From Pseudanabaena sp. (lineage in GTDB: Bacteria; Cyanobacteriota; Cyanobacteriia; Pseudanabaenales; Pseudanabaenaceae): a stretch of 64,000 bases of DNA. Positions 1 through 8,840 of the stretch are shown here, piece after piece. A program made the position numbers and the translations under genes. Positions within the stretch are counted from its first letter, which is position 1, and the number at the start of each line of letters is the position of its first letter. The stretch covers positions 124,001 through 188,000 of the forward strand of contig QBMK01000001.1 in assembly GCA_003249035.1 (NCBI GenBank), read 5' to 3'. The notes below the pieces were generated by a model that was not told where the DNA came from, did no database searches, and saw nothing but the letters and a program-made list of their open reading frames with translations.

Positions 1-565
1 AATTCCTAGTGTGGTTTATGGTCTATGGGGTATTTTTGTTTTAATCCCCATTCTAAAGCCTTTTGGAGATTTCCTTTACAGCAACTTTAAGTGGTTTCCA
101 CTATTTAGTACACCTCTAAGTGGAACTGGTATGCTTCCTGCCGCAACAGTTTTAGCGATTATGATTTTGCCGACGATCGCTGCAATTTCTCGCGAAGCAC
201 TGATCTCCGTACCCAAAGATATGCGTCAAGCTTCAATGGGCTTGGGAGCTACAAGATGGGAGACGATTATTCAAGTTCTAATTCCAGCTTCTTTTTCAGG
301 AATTGTTGGTGCGGTCATGCTAGCACTTGGCAGAGCTATGGGCGAAACGATGGCTGTAACAATGTTAATCGGCAACGCTTCAGACATTAATTTTTCGATA
401 TTAGCTCCTTCAAATTCAATTGCCGCAAAGCTCGCTAACGAGTTCGCTGAAGCCGGTGGATTACAAGTTTCCGCCTTAATGTATGCGGCTTTAGTGCTAT
501 TTGGTTTAACGCTATTTGTTAACATTTTGGCGGAATTACTAATAATGCGAGTACAGAAAATCTAA
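1..565 (+). CDS. pstC: Phosphate ABC transporter permease PstC (5' partial)
   Basis: This is the C-terminal part of an inner-membrane permease of the high-affinity phosphate importer PstSCAB. The reading frame is open from the left edge (codons begin at base 2) and reads IPSVVYGLWGIF, a PstC signature, so the start lies outside the window. The conserved cytoplasmic loop that docks to the ATPase is visible (REAL..VP.....A..GLGATRWETI), followed by GRAMGETMAVTMLIGN and a last hydrophobic helix. pstA follows after 65 bp in the same direction, so the two are probably co-transcribed. The ATPase gene pstB does not follow within the window. Confidence 0.95.
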   Translation, partial: IPSVVYGLWGIFVLIPILKPFGDFLYSNFKWFPLFSTPLSGTGMLPAATVLAIMILPTIAAISREALISVPKDMRQASMGLGATRWETIIQVLIPASFSGIVGAVMLALGRAMGETMAVTMLIGNASDINFSILAPSNSIAAKLANEFAEAGGLQVSALMYAALVLFGLTLFVNILAELLIMRVQKI

Positions 566-630
566 TAGCCTTGATTAATCTTTCACCAAATTAATGCTCC
601 GATTTTCTATCCAATGATTTTACCTCCCTT

Positions 631-1554
631 ATGAAAACTGAACCTGAAAATTTAGGCTCAAGTGCTATCCCCATGGGCAGCTTAGAGCGAAACGATTCGT
701 CTTCGCGCACTCTTTTTGGCAATCTGATGACAGTTTTTACCGTCAGTGCGACAAGTCTAGCAATGTTACCTTTAGTAGCGGTAATTACCTATGTAATTAT
801 CAAAGGTGGAAGTCGCATCAACTTCGATGTATTCACAAAATTACCACCTGCTCCCGGAATTGCTGGCGGTGGCTTTGGCAATGCGATTCTCGGAACTTTG
901 ATCATGGTCGGAATCGCAGCTTTGTTCAGCCTCCCATTTGGGATTATGGCAGCAATTTTTGTTTCTGAATTTGGTGGCAAGAAACCAATTGTTTTTTGGA
1001 TTCGTTTTGCAACAAATGTTTTGAGTGGTGTCCCTTCAATTGTCGTAGGTGTATTTACTTATGGCGTTATCGTGGTTAAAGAAGGTTTTTCATTAGGGTT
1101 AGGCTTTTCGGCATTTGCTGGTGGAGTCGCTTTGTCTGTTTTGATGCTACCGATTATTGTCCGTACCAGCGAAGAAAGTCTCAAGTTAGTCCCTCAAGAG
1201 ATTCGACAAGCTGCCATAGGTGTTGGAGCTACAAACTTTCAAACAGTTTTCTTTGTAGTTTTACCAGCAGCTCTACCTGCGATCATTACTGGTGCTATGC
1301 TTGCTGTCGCTAGAGCTGCGGGAGAAACAGCACCTCTAATCTTTACCGCTTTATTTAATCAATATTGGACACAGGGAATTTTTGATAAGTCAGCTTCGCT
1401 AGCGGTACTTGTCTTTAACTTTGCAATTGTACCCGGCGGCGATCAGTTTAGAAATCAACAGGAGCTTGCTTGGTCAGGTGCGCTTGTGCTGGTTGTGATG
1501 ATTTTAGTAACTAGTATTCTTTCTCGCCTTTCTACAGGTAAAAGGACTTATTAG
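631..1554 (+). CDS. pstA: Phosphate ABC transporter permease PstA
   Basis: Second permease of the phosphate importer, 307 aa, normal length for PstA. An N-terminal hydrophilic tail of about 30 residues precedes a membrane segment (TVSATSLAMLPLVAVITYVII). It is followed by the FGNAILGTL region, the LSGVPSIVVGVFTYG segment and the ATPase-docking loop SEESLKLVPQEIRQAAIGVG. The GETAPLIFTALFNQYW motif near the C-terminus is typical of PstA. It lies directly after pstC. A strong hairpin starts 13 bp after the stop codon, so the transcript probably ends here and pstB must be encoded elsewhere. Confidence 0.95.
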   Translation: MKTEPENLGSSAIPMGSLERNDSSSRTLFGNLMTVFTVSATSLAMLPLVAVITYVIIKGGSRINFDVFTKLPPAPGIAGGGFGNAILGTLIMVGIAALFSLPFGIMAAIFVSEFGGKKPIVFWIRFATNVLSGVPSIVVGVFTYGVIVVKEGFSLGLGFSAFAGGVALSVLMLPIIVRTSEESLKLVPQEIRQAAIGVGATNFQTVFFVVLPAALPAIITGAMLAVARAAGETAPLIFTALFNQYWTQGIFDKSASLAVLVFNFAIVPGGDQFRNQQELAWSGALVLVVMILVTSILSRLSTGKRTY

Positions 1555-1566
1555 GTATTTAACTGA

Positions 1567-1615
1567 ACAAAAGAAAGAAAATTAGTTGAAATGCAACTAA
1601 TTTTCTTTCTTTTGT
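1567..1615. terminator. Perfect 22-bp hairpin after pstA
   Basis: Arms 1567-1588 and 1594-1615 are exact reverse complements with a 5-nt loop. The right arm is T-rich, so this is probably the terminator of pstCA. The stem is A/T-rich and lacks the GC core seen in other hairpins of this window. Confidence 0.75.
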
Positions 1616-1740
1616 TGTGTATGTACTTGTTGAAAATTAATTTCAGATAGATGGTTCAGAAGACTTGGCATTGCTTTCCATCGCTTTAGTAAGTGCGTAA
1701 ATAATTTCGCCTATGTACTTAGATATAATATTTAACCTTT

Positions 1741-1862
1741 ACGCGATGTGCAATTATTTTTGAGCCATTGCTATGAGGTTGTTTGAGACACAGAAAATTC
1801 AAACTCCTCATTAGTGCCTTACGATAAATCAAGGCTTTCAGACTTTTAGTTGCACATCGCGT
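1741..1862. repeat. 122-bp palindromic intergenic element, copy A (MITE-like)
   Basis: Terminal inverted repeats of 13 bp (ACGCGATGTGCAA at 1741-1753 and its complement at 1850-1862) enclose a nested imperfect inverted repeat around TGAGG...CCTCA (1773-1810). A diverged second copy of almost the same size lies at 55394-55517. Trinucleotides TTA flank the CGCGATG ends, which could be a short target duplication. No open reading frame fits inside. The element is either a non-autonomous mobile element or a structured RNA. Confidence 0.7.
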
Positions 1863-1878
1863 TATGAATTGACTTTAT

Positions 1879-1920
1879 AGTGAAAGAAAAGGTGGTAGCT
1901 TTACCACCTTTTCTTTCACT
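1879..1920. repeat. Perfect 19-bp hairpin upstream of the YkgJ-type gene
   Basis: Arms 1879-1897 and 1902-1920 are exact reverse complements with a 4-nt loop (GCTT). It ends only 15 bp before the start codon at 1936, so on a + strand transcript it would fold in the leader next to the ribosome binding site rather than act as an ordinary terminator. Confidence 0.65.
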
Positions 1921-1935
1921 ACACAAAATAAAAAA

Positions 1936-2298
1936 ATGGCAACTTGGCAATGTATTAGCGGCTGTGGTGCTTGCTGTCATCTCGACCCTACTGAGCGCCC
2001 TGACCTTGCAGATTATCTAAATAAAGATGAATTACAGCAGTATTTGAGCATGGTAGGCAGCGATGGATGGTGCATCAACTTCGATCGCTTGAATCGTAAA
2101 TGTGAAATCTACGAACAAAGACCCCGATTCTGTCATGTGGAACCCGAAACCTTTTATGACATGTTTGGCATTGAGCCAGAAGAACTGGATGAATTTGCGA
2201 TCGCCTGTTGCGAAGAAAATATTGAGTCGATCTATGGCGATCGATCTATAGAGCTATTGAGTTTTGAGCAAGCAATTAGAAACACTGAAGTTATTTAA
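1936..2298 (+). CDS. YkgJ-type cysteine-cluster protein
   Basis: A 120-aa protein of the YkgJ/UPF0153 cysteine-cluster family, predicted to bind zinc or an iron-sulfur cluster; the biochemical role is unknown. The N-terminal CISGCGACCHLDP motif, the central GWCINFDRLNRKCEIYEQRPRFCHVEP motif and the later CC (residues 96-97) provide the conserved cysteines. The order of these motifs is typical of short cyanobacterial members. No transmembrane segment is evident. It stands alone between an intergenic region full of palindromes and a small hypothetical gene. Confidence 0.85.
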   Translation: MATWQCISGCGACCHLDPTERPDLADYLNKDELQQYLSMVGSDGWCINFDRLNRKCEIYEQRPRFCHVEPETFYDMFGIEPEELDEFAIACCEENIESIYGDRSIELLSFEQAIRNTEVI

Positions 2299-2344
2299 TA
2301 TTGATTTTACCTGTGACAGCGATCACCAATATTTCGGTATAAGC

Positions 2345-2379
2345 GTCACATCTAGACAAAGATATGAGTCACATCTAGA
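2345..2379. repeat. Pair of 12-bp direct repeats
   Basis: GTCACATCTAGA occurs at 2345-2356 and again at 2368-2379, 23 bp from start to start, about two helical turns. The spacing suits a dimeric regulator site, but no partner is known. Confidence 0.4.
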
Positions 2380-2413
2380 TCTTTGATTTTGGCGGAAACT
2401 TAACGTTCATAGA

Positions 2414-2436
2414 GGTAGTCCTAAAGGAGTGACGAT
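2414..2436 (+). repeat. Possible solo IS1-like end
   Basis: GGTAGTCCTAAAGGAGTGAC plus GAT resembles the 23-bp IS1 terminal repeat at 49438-49460 (17-18 identical positions). No transposase or second end is near, so it may be a relic or chance. Confidence 0.3.
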
Positions 2437-2526
2437 CTATCACGGCAAACGCGATTTATCGTCGTCTAAAAAGCGATTACTTCCTTGACTCAGTTCTTTT
2501 CAAAACATCCGCCTAGTAGAAAGATT

Positions 2527-2727
2527 ATGAATAAAAAGAGTGTGATCAGAAACTTAGTCAATCGTGCCTTGCTCGTTAAAAGGCTTACGCCTGAACTAGA
2601 AAACATGATTAATCAAGAGCTGTCCGATCAAGGATACATTTCCGATCCTGACTACGAAGCCCTAGAATATCTCATGCAAGCCGTTGAGCAAGGTAAAGTA
2701 AGGCAAGTTAGCCAAGTTAGTCAATAA
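2527..2727 (+). CDS. Small conserved cyanobacterial protein
   Basis: About 66 aa if translation starts at the ATG at 2527 (MNKKSVIRNLVNRAL); an upstream TTG at 2485 would add 14 residues but gives an atypical start. The core (RNLVNRALLVKRLTPELENMINQELSDQG..SDPDYEALEYLMQAVEQGKV) resembles a family of about 60-residue cyanobacterial proteins with an acidic two-helix pattern. The C-terminus ends in a short QVSQVSQ repeat. Function is unknown. Confidence 0.6.
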   Translation: MNKKSVIRNLVNRALLVKRLTPELENMINQELSDQGYISDPDYEALEYLMQAVEQGKVRQVSQVSQ

Positions 2728-2820
2728 TTGGCGAGATCGAGATTCGGTTGCTATTTAATTTGACTGAATTTTAGTGCTAAGGCTGTAGACTAGAATTGCA
2801 AAATTTGAAGTCTTGCATGT

Positions 2821-4305
2821 ATGGGTTATTTAACCTATTCGCGGCTACATCGTAAATACCAATTTCTATCTCGTCGGATAGGTTATTGGTTAATAATTTT
2901 GGGGATGACTGCTCTGATTGCGATCGCAGTAAATGCCTGCCAATCAGAGGCTGGGATCGTTCCTGTTCTTCCACAGAATCCGAATATTCAGGTATTTTTC
3001 AATCAAAATCAAGCTGCTCGATACACAGATCCGTATCGAAAAATTGAACGACTGGGGGACAATCTCGAAAGAGTATTGATTGATAACGTTAGTAAAGCCA
3101 AAGTCAGTCTTGATGTAGCTGTCCAAGAGTTACGTTTGCCCAATATTGCTAAAGCAATTGTCGATGCAAAATTGCGAGGTGTAAATGTCCGACTGATTCT
3201 CGAAAATAGCTATAGTCGAGCTTGGAGCGAATATACACCTGAGCAAGTTGAGAAGCTGAATCCTCGCGATCGCGATCGATACAAAGAATTTCAAAAGTTT
3301 GCTGATATTGATAATGATGGTCGCTTAAGTGAAGAGGAATTGGATCGGCGTGATGGTTTACGGCTGATCAAAGTAACCAATGTGCCTTGGATTGATGACG
3401 CTGCTGATGGTTCTAAAGGAAGTGGGCTAATGCACCATAAATTTATGGTGATTGACGATCAGATCGTTTTATTTGGTTCCGCAAATTTTACGATGAGCGA
3501 TATTCATGGCGACTTTACAAAGCCTGAGACTAGAGGTAATGCGAATAATCTTGTTCGTGCTGACAGCAAAGAACTTGCGGCGATATTTAAGAAAGAATTT
3601 AACCTTATGTGGGGAGATGGGCCTAATGGCAAGCCCGACAGTTTGTTTGGGACTAAAAAACCTTCTCGTAAAATTGATTATCTCATCGTTGGCAGAGCCC
3701 AAATCCGGATTAAATTTTCTCCAGATCCTATAGATACTGCTCGGGAGCAGACCAGTAGTGGGCTAATCGGTACGGCGATCGCAGGAACGAAAAAAAATGT
3801 TGATATGGCTCTGTTTGTCTATTCCGATGAATTTATTTCCACAATTCTCGAAGAGCGTCAACAGCTAAATGTGCAGATTCGGGCTTTAATAGAACCTCAA
3901 TTTGCCTATCGTGATTATTCCTCAACGCTTGATATGTGGGGTTTACAGTCTACTCAAGATTGTAAAACAGGAAAAAGTAGTGCATGGAAACAGCCTATTA
4001 AAACAGCTGGCGTTCCCAATCTCGTAACTGGGGATACCTTACACCATAAGTTTGCTATTCTCGATCAAAATCTGATTTTGACAGGTTCACATAACTGGAC
4101 GAATGCCGCAAATCACACCAACGACGAAGTTTTAGTTGCAATCCAAAATGATACTGTCGCTGCTCATTACCAAAGGGAATATGAACGACTCTTCCAAGAT
4201 GCAACATTTGGTCCCACCGCCAAATTAGTACAAGCGACCTCTAAAAGCTGTGCTGAAAGGATTAATAGTAAAGCTAAGCCGATTGAAGAGTCAGAAAGCC
4301 AATAA
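2821..4305 (+). CDS. Phospholipase D-like protein with EF-hand loop
   Basis: A 494-aa protein with two PLD catalytic signatures. The first is MHHKFMVIDD around residue 204, followed by GSANFT. The second is LHHKFAILDQ around residue 407, followed by GSHNWT. The paired HxK motifs imply a phosphodiesterase or nuclease fold acting through a covalent histidine intermediate. An N-terminal hydrophobic helix (residues 21-39) ends in NACQSE, which could be a weak lipobox, so the enzyme is likely exported or membrane anchored. A canonical calcium loop, DIDNDGRLSEEE, begins near residue 161 between the two halves. The substrate (lipid or DNA) cannot be read from the sequence. Confidence 0.85.
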   Translation: MGYLTYSRLHRKYQFLSRRIGYWLIILGMTALIAIAVNACQSEAGIVPVLPQNPNIQVFFNQNQAARYTDPYRKIERLGDNLERVLIDNVSKAKVSLDVAVQELRLPNIAKAIVDAKLRGVNVRLILENSYSRAWSEYTPEQVEKLNPRDRDRYKEFQKFADIDNDGRLSEEELDRRDGLRLIKVTNVPWIDDAADGSKGSGLMHHKFMVIDDQIVLFGSANFTMSDIHGDFTKPETRGNANNLVRADSKELAAIFKKEFNLMWGDGPNGKPDSLFGTKKPSRKIDYLIVGRAQIRIKFSPDPIDTAREQTSSGLIGTAIAGTKKNVDMALFVYSDEFISTILEERQQLNVQIRALIEPQFAYRDYSSTLDMWGLQSTQDCKTGKSSAWKQPIKTAGVPNLVTGDTLHHKFAILDQNLILTGSHNWTNAANHTNDEVLVAIQNDTVAAHYQREYERLFQDATFGPTAKLVQATSKSCAERINSKAKPIEESESQ

Positions 4306-4495
4306 ATTTGCTTAATTTAGAGAAGGAGACTGGAAGACAAGATTGGAAGAGGAGATTAACATGCAGTGAAAGTTTATAAGACTCGATCTGAAGCTCTTTA
4401 GTTCTCTATTCAGAGCTAGGATAACCTTCTATTAAGGTGCATGGTTTATGATTGATGTTTTAGAAAATTTATTAGCCTTAGAATGTGAATAAAGA

Positions 4496-6895
4496 ATGCG
4501 ATCTCTTGCACCTCTAATCAAAACCTGCTTACTTGACTTAGAAATCAAAGTAAATGTCACAGTCAGACAAAAGCGTAAAGATTTACATATTTTGTTAGAG
4601 TCTACCAATTTTGGCGATCGCCAATTGTTAGTTGATGCAATCGCCAAATGTTGCTCTGACTTTGACGATCGCAAATTTAAGACCGCGCGAATTTATGCAT
4701 TCTGGTTTGGACAGCCATTACCGCTTTGGATCGAAAAAATTGATTTCGATCGAGATCAAATATTGATCCACAATGAAGAGAAAACTCCAGAAGTTTCAAA
4801 GCCATCTATAAATTCGGAGGCTAATTTAGGTTCAGATTATGAAAGCGTATGCGATCGCTTTATCGTTTGTGGATTGGGGAGTTTAGGACAGCATTCAGTA
4901 TTCAACTTAAAGAAATTTGCCTATCGCGAATATGAAGTAAAAATCTGTGCAATCGATAAGGTGCAGCCAGAAATCATGGAGTTCGATAATTTTTCAGGAT
5001 TTCTCGATCAGCCCATAATTTTTGGGGATTGTCGCCGTTCCGAAACTTTAATCAAGGCGGGAATCGATAGCTGTCGGGCGATATTACTGGTTACGAGCAA
5101 TGAGAATGTAAATATTGAAGCCGCGATCGCTGCTCGTCGCCTCAATCCTAATGTGCATATAGTGGTTCGATCTTCTCGTCAAAATCTCAATCAATTACTT
5201 AAAGATCAATTAGGTAACTTTGTTGCTCTCGATCCTGTAGATCTGCCTGCAGCAGCTTTTGCGGTGGCTGGCTTAGGTGAAGGCACATTAGGATTATTTC
5301 AATTAGGCGATCGCAAATTACGGGTAGTGGAACGCTCGATCAAGTCAGATGACTATCGTTTTTTGAGAACACCTGCTTATCTGTTACACAAAAAAAATGC
5401 TCGACTGATAAGTATTGCCGATCCTAATTTCGAGCGACTATTCTTTCAATGGGAGCCTGATTCCCTTGTCCAAGTTGGCGATAAAGTCGCCTTCATTGAA
5501 TTTGTTGAAAATGATTTCTCCACGACTAGCAGACAGAATCCAGAACTAACTGAGCGTCCTTTGCGTAATGCTTCTTCCTCTTTTCAAAAAATCTATCAAC
5601 TAATCCAAAAAATTACAGGTTCAGTGTTTTGGAAGTCTAAATGGCATCAGCTTGTCGCTTGGTTTCAAGCAGTGCGATCTCGCCGCTTGATTTTATGGGG
5701 AATTATTACCGCAATTGTACTTTGGGGCATTAGCTCGGTAGTTTTATTCTTTAATGTGCCGAATATCTCATGGCAAAAGGCAATTTCCGCAAGCATAATT
5801 TTGTTGCTAGGCGGATTTGGTGATGTCTTTGGTGGACTAGGTGAAGATCAAGTTCCTTTGTGGGTATTGATATTTTGTTTGTCGGTGACATTAATCAGCC
5901 TACTATTTGTCTTAGGAGTTGTAGGATTGATAGCTGATAGTATCCTCAGTTCCAAGTTTGAATTTTTTAAGCGATCGCTACCTTTGCCAGCCCGCGATCA
6001 TATTATCCTGATAGGGTTTGGAAGACTGGGGCAGAGAATCGCCGATCTTCTATTCAAATTACATATTCCATTTGTCATCGTCAGTGAAAACCCTCACGAT
6101 TGCGATCTTGCGGATAAAGTACCTTGGTTCACTGGCAATATCATCGAAGAATTAGCAAAAACGAATCTGGCTAATGCTAAGAGTATTCTCTCCGTTACCG
6201 ACGATCAAATGCTCAATCTTGAAGCTGCTTTGCTAGCTCGTGATGAAGCAAAAAAAATTAATCTCCACATGCATCTCGCGATCCGCACCTACGATCGCTA
6301 CTTCAGCGAAAACTTAGCTGAACTTTTGCCAAATTCTCAATCATTGTGTGCATATGCACTCTCTGCTGAAGCCTTTGCAGGAGCAGCATTTGGAGAATCC
6401 ATGTTGAGTCTGTTTCGCCTTAATCAGCGCACAGTTTTAGTTGCTGAATATATCATTTCTGAGAATGACACATTGATCGGTAAAAATCTCTCGCAAATTG
6501 CCTTCGGCTATACAGTTGTGCCAATTTATCTAAAAACTAGCGCTTCTAAAGCTGATGGTCATAGTGAATTTTATATGCCTTCCGATGATGAGGTCATGAA
6601 AGTAGGCGATCGCTTAACTCTATTAGCTTCCATCTCCGGACTAAGGCGCATCGAGTTAGGTAATCTCCATTTACCAAAACGCTGGCAGTTACGCGCCAAA
6701 CCACCACTCAATTCGAGTGTATTACTTGATGCTGGGAATAAGCTTAAAAACATCTCAGGATGCGATCTTGAGGTTGCTCGGCGCTTTATGCAAAGTCTGC
6801 CTGCGGCGATCGAGTTGCCGATGTATGACACTCAAGCCTATCGCTTGGGACAAGCTCTCATGCGACTACTACCAATTAAAATCTATCCTTTGTAA
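4496..6895 (+). CDS. Membrane protein with two TrkA-N/RCK modules, channel-like
   Basis: 799 aa. Two Rossmann NAD-binding cores are visible, CGLGSLGQ near residue 125 and IGFGRLGQ near residue 506, each followed by a TrkA-C-like segment. Three hydrophobic stretches lie between them at about residues 396-490. In potassium channels the pore loop between two helices carries TVGYG; here the corresponding loop reads LLGGFGDVFGGLGED, so the filter is not recognisable. The architecture recalls RCK-gated channels or CASTOR-type ion-handling proteins. A stop codon lies directly upstream in frame, so the ATG at 4496 is the first possible ATG start. A palindrome immediately follows. Confidence 0.75.
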   Translation: MRSLAPLIKTCLLDLEIKVNVTVRQKRKDLHILLESTNFGDRQLLVDAIAKCCSDFDDRKFKTARIYAFWFGQPLPLWIEKIDFDRDQILIHNEEKTPEVSKPSINSEANLGSDYESVCDRFIVCGLGSLGQHSVFNLKKFAYREYEVKICAIDKVQPEIMEFDNFSGFLDQPIIFGDCRRSETLIKAGIDSCRAILLVTSNENVNIEAAIAARRLNPNVHIVVRSSRQNLNQLLKDQLGNFVALDPVDLPAAAFAVAGLGEGTLGLFQLGDRKLRVVERSIKSDDYRFLRTPAYLLHKKNARLISIADPNFERLFFQWEPDSLVQVGDKVAFIEFVENDFSTTSRQNPELTERPLRNASSSFQKIYQLIQKITGSVFWKSKWHQLVAWFQAVRSRRLILWGIITAIVLWGISSVVLFFNVPNISWQKAISASIILLLGGFGDVFGGLGEDQVPLWVLIFCLSVTLISLLFVLGVVGLIADSILSSKFEFFKRSLPLPARDHIILIGFGRLGQRIADLLFKLHIPFVIVSENPHDCDLADKVPWFTGNIIEELAKTNLANAKSILSVTDDQMLNLEAALLARDEAKKINLHMHLAIRTYDRYFSENLAELLPNSQSLCAYALSAEAFAGAAFGESMLSLFRLNQRTVLVAEYIISENDTLIGKNLSQIAFGYTVVPIYLKTSASKADGHSEFYMPSDDEVMKVGDRLTLLASISGLRRIELGNLHLPKRWQLRAKPPLNSSVLLDAGNKLKNISGCDLEVARRFMQSLPAAIELPMYDTQAYRLGQALMRLLPIKIYPL

Positions 6896-7006
6896 GTAAG
6901 TAGCTATGCATAAGTAACCTTAAAACCCAGAAGTGTAAGTCGCCCGCTACGCGGGCGACTTACACTTCTGGGTTTGGGTTTTAATTATACTAAGCTACTT
7001 ACTTAC
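6892..7006. repeat. Two-tier palindrome with 25-bp perfect core
   Basis: The core arms 6923-6947 and 6951-6975 are exact complements with a 3-nt loop (TAC) and the GC-rich tip CGCCCGC. An outer pair, GTAAGTAAGTAGCT at 6892-6905 and its complement at 6993-7006, encloses it. The left outer arm overlaps the stop codon of the preceding gene. The core begins AAACCC, as in several other hairpins of the window, and the layout resembles the palindrome at 19799-19835. It probably terminates the upstream transcript. Confidence 0.75.
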
Positions 7007-7016
7007 ACCAATTACT

Positions 7017-7688
7017 ATGATTTACCGCAGTTTGGCTGACATTAATATCTATGATTCCCCAAAACTTGATCGCCTGGCAACACAAATGGCAAAGGGGCGT
7101 TATTTGCAGGTAATTGAATCCCAGCTAGATTTCCTTAAAATTCAATTACTTGAAGATGACTATGAAGGTTTACTTGATCGCCAAGACTTTAAGAAGTTAG
7201 AAATAAGCGATCGCCAAAGTTTTATCGATAATTTGCCGCCAATACTAAGTGCTCAAGAAATAAGCGATCGCCATACTAAGGTAATTACATTTATTCGACA
7301 AGCCATGTCAGCGCCCAATGAATATTTGTGGGGTGGCACAGTTGCGCCAAATTATGACTGTTCAGGGTTAATGCAAGCTGCCTTTGCATCGGTTGGTATT
7401 TGGATACCTCGCGATGCTTATCAGCAAGAAGAATTTGGAAAGCCCGTAAGTATTGAAGAAATTCAAATCGGTGATTTAATATTTTTCGGCAATCCAACAA
7501 AAGCAACCCATGTTGGTATCTACATTGGAAATAGTGGATATATTCACAGCTCAGGCAAAGAGCATGGACATAATGGAATTGCTATTAGTGAACTAGCGGG
7601 ATTAGATCGAGTTTCTCAATGGTACGCTAATCAATTACGTGTCGTAGCAAGAATTACGACATGTAGCAAAGTCGGAACTCTCTTTTAG
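7017..7688 (+). CDS. NlpC/P60 cell-wall peptidase
   Basis: 223 aa. The C-terminal half is an NlpC/P60 domain with the catalytic cysteine in YDCSGL (near residue 113), a histidine in ATHVGIY (near residue 164) and a third polar residue after GYIHSSG. The N-terminal half fits the SH3b module of cyanobacterial enzymes of this type, which are known to cleave the gamma-D-glutamyl-diamino acid bond in peptidoglycan stem peptides and act in recycling. There is no signal peptide, consistent with a cytoplasmic recycling enzyme. Length matches the family. It stands alone, with a strong palindrome upstream. Confidence 0.87.
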   Translation: MIYRSLADINIYDSPKLDRLATQMAKGRYLQVIESQLDFLKIQLLEDDYEGLLDRQDFKKLEISDRQSFIDNLPPILSAQEISDRHTKVITFIRQAMSAPNEYLWGGTVAPNYDCSGLMQAAFASVGIWIPRDAYQQEEFGKPVSIEEIQIGDLIFFGNPTKATHVGIYIGNSGYIHSSGKEHGHNGIAISELAGLDRVSQWYANQLRVVARITTCSKVGTLF

Positions 7689-7752
7689 GTTTTATGTCTT
7701 AACTAAAGTTGCGATCGCTATACTTAGAGATCAGATATCAGGAGCAGGACTC

Positions 7753-8814
7753 ATGTTGCAAATTAGACTTGGCTTAATGGCTGTGATGGCAAGCCTGACT
7801 TTAATTGGGTGTAATAGCCAAGATGCGCCAAAATCATCACAGTCACCGAATAGTTTGGCAACAACCACGACAACTACGTCTAAAACTGTGTCTCCTTCTC
7901 CTGAAACAACTCCAGCAACTACAAAGTCAGCTTCAAACACTTCTGCAAAAGCGATCGCTGTTGGCGATATCAAAGAACTTGAAGGCGATACTATCTGTGG
8001 CAAAACTAGAGTTATTTATGCCTATGGGGAAACTTCTAATTATCGAGTTTATATTTGTGCCGATGCCAAAGACCCCGATCGTCCGCGATATTACATTAGC
8101 CGAAACAAAGATGGCAGCGGTGGATTGGACTTAGAAGCGATGAACTATAACCCTCAGAAAGATGGGAAGATCGAGTTTAACAATGATGGATATATATATA
8201 CGCTCGAATCACCAACCACTCAAAACCCTGAACCTGTATTAAGAGTTACTTTCCCCAATAAAAAGCTAAATGAAGAGCAGCTATTACGCTATCTCACACG
8301 CTCAAATGCATCTAAGCCAACAACTGCTGCTACCGATCCATTGCAATATGTGCTTCAAAACCGTGAAAGTTTAGGGATTTGCAAGGGTACCTTCCGTGAT
8401 GAAGATGGGCAAAGAGGAATGGGTTCTAAAGCTTTTCAACTCTCTGACAGAAAGTATTTGGTGCAAATTATGTGTTTCCTAGCTGCTTATCAAGGAAACT
8501 TTGAATATGTCCTATGGATTGACGAAGCGGAGAAACCTCGTGTCGTTCCTCTCGAGTTTGATACGTTCCAAGAGCCGAAGGAGGGAGAAAAGCCAAAACG
8601 GATCACAGAAAGATCGATCGCAGGGCTACCTAGAGTTAATGTGCGATCGCAAACCATTACTAACTTCACCAAATTTCGAGGGGTAGGTGATTGTGGCTCA
8701 TCGTCTCTTTATAAATTAGAAGGCGATCGCATGGTTTTACAAGAATATCGGGCTAAATTTGCCTGTGATGGTAATTATGTCCAAGATTTTCCAATTATCT
8801 ACCCACAAAACTAA
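7753..8814 (+). CDS. Putative lipoprotein, unknown function
   Basis: 353 aa. The N-terminus is a lipoprotein signal with lipobox LIGC at residue 20, followed by a low-complexity Ser/Thr/Pro-rich linker to about residue 70. The remainder is soluble, with two similar parts each containing a Gly-x-Cys element (DTICGKTRVIYAYGE and GICKGTFRDEDGQRG), a possible internal duplication. No catalytic motif is recognised. It is predicted to be anchored to a membrane and exposed to the periplasm. The convergent tonB-like gene ends 27 bp downstream. Confidence 0.7.
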   Translation: MLQIRLGLMAVMASLTLIGCNSQDAPKSSQSPNSLATTTTTTSKTVSPSPETTPATTKSASNTSAKAIAVGDIKELEGDTICGKTRVIYAYGETSNYRVYICADAKDPDRPRYYISRNKDGSGGLDLEAMNYNPQKDGKIEFNNDGYIYTLESPTTQNPEPVLRVTFPNKKLNEEQLLRYLTRSNASKPTTAATDPLQYVLQNRESLGICKGTFRDEDGQRGMGSKAFQLSDRKYLVQIMCFLAAYQGNFEYVLWIDEAEKPRVVPLEFDTFQEPKEGEKPKRITERSIAGLPRVNVRSQTITNFTKFRGVGDCGSSSLYKLEGDRMVLQEYRAKFACDGNYVQDFPIIYPQN

Positions 8815-8840
8815 ATTTAGAGAAGAACTGCGTCTTCGAA

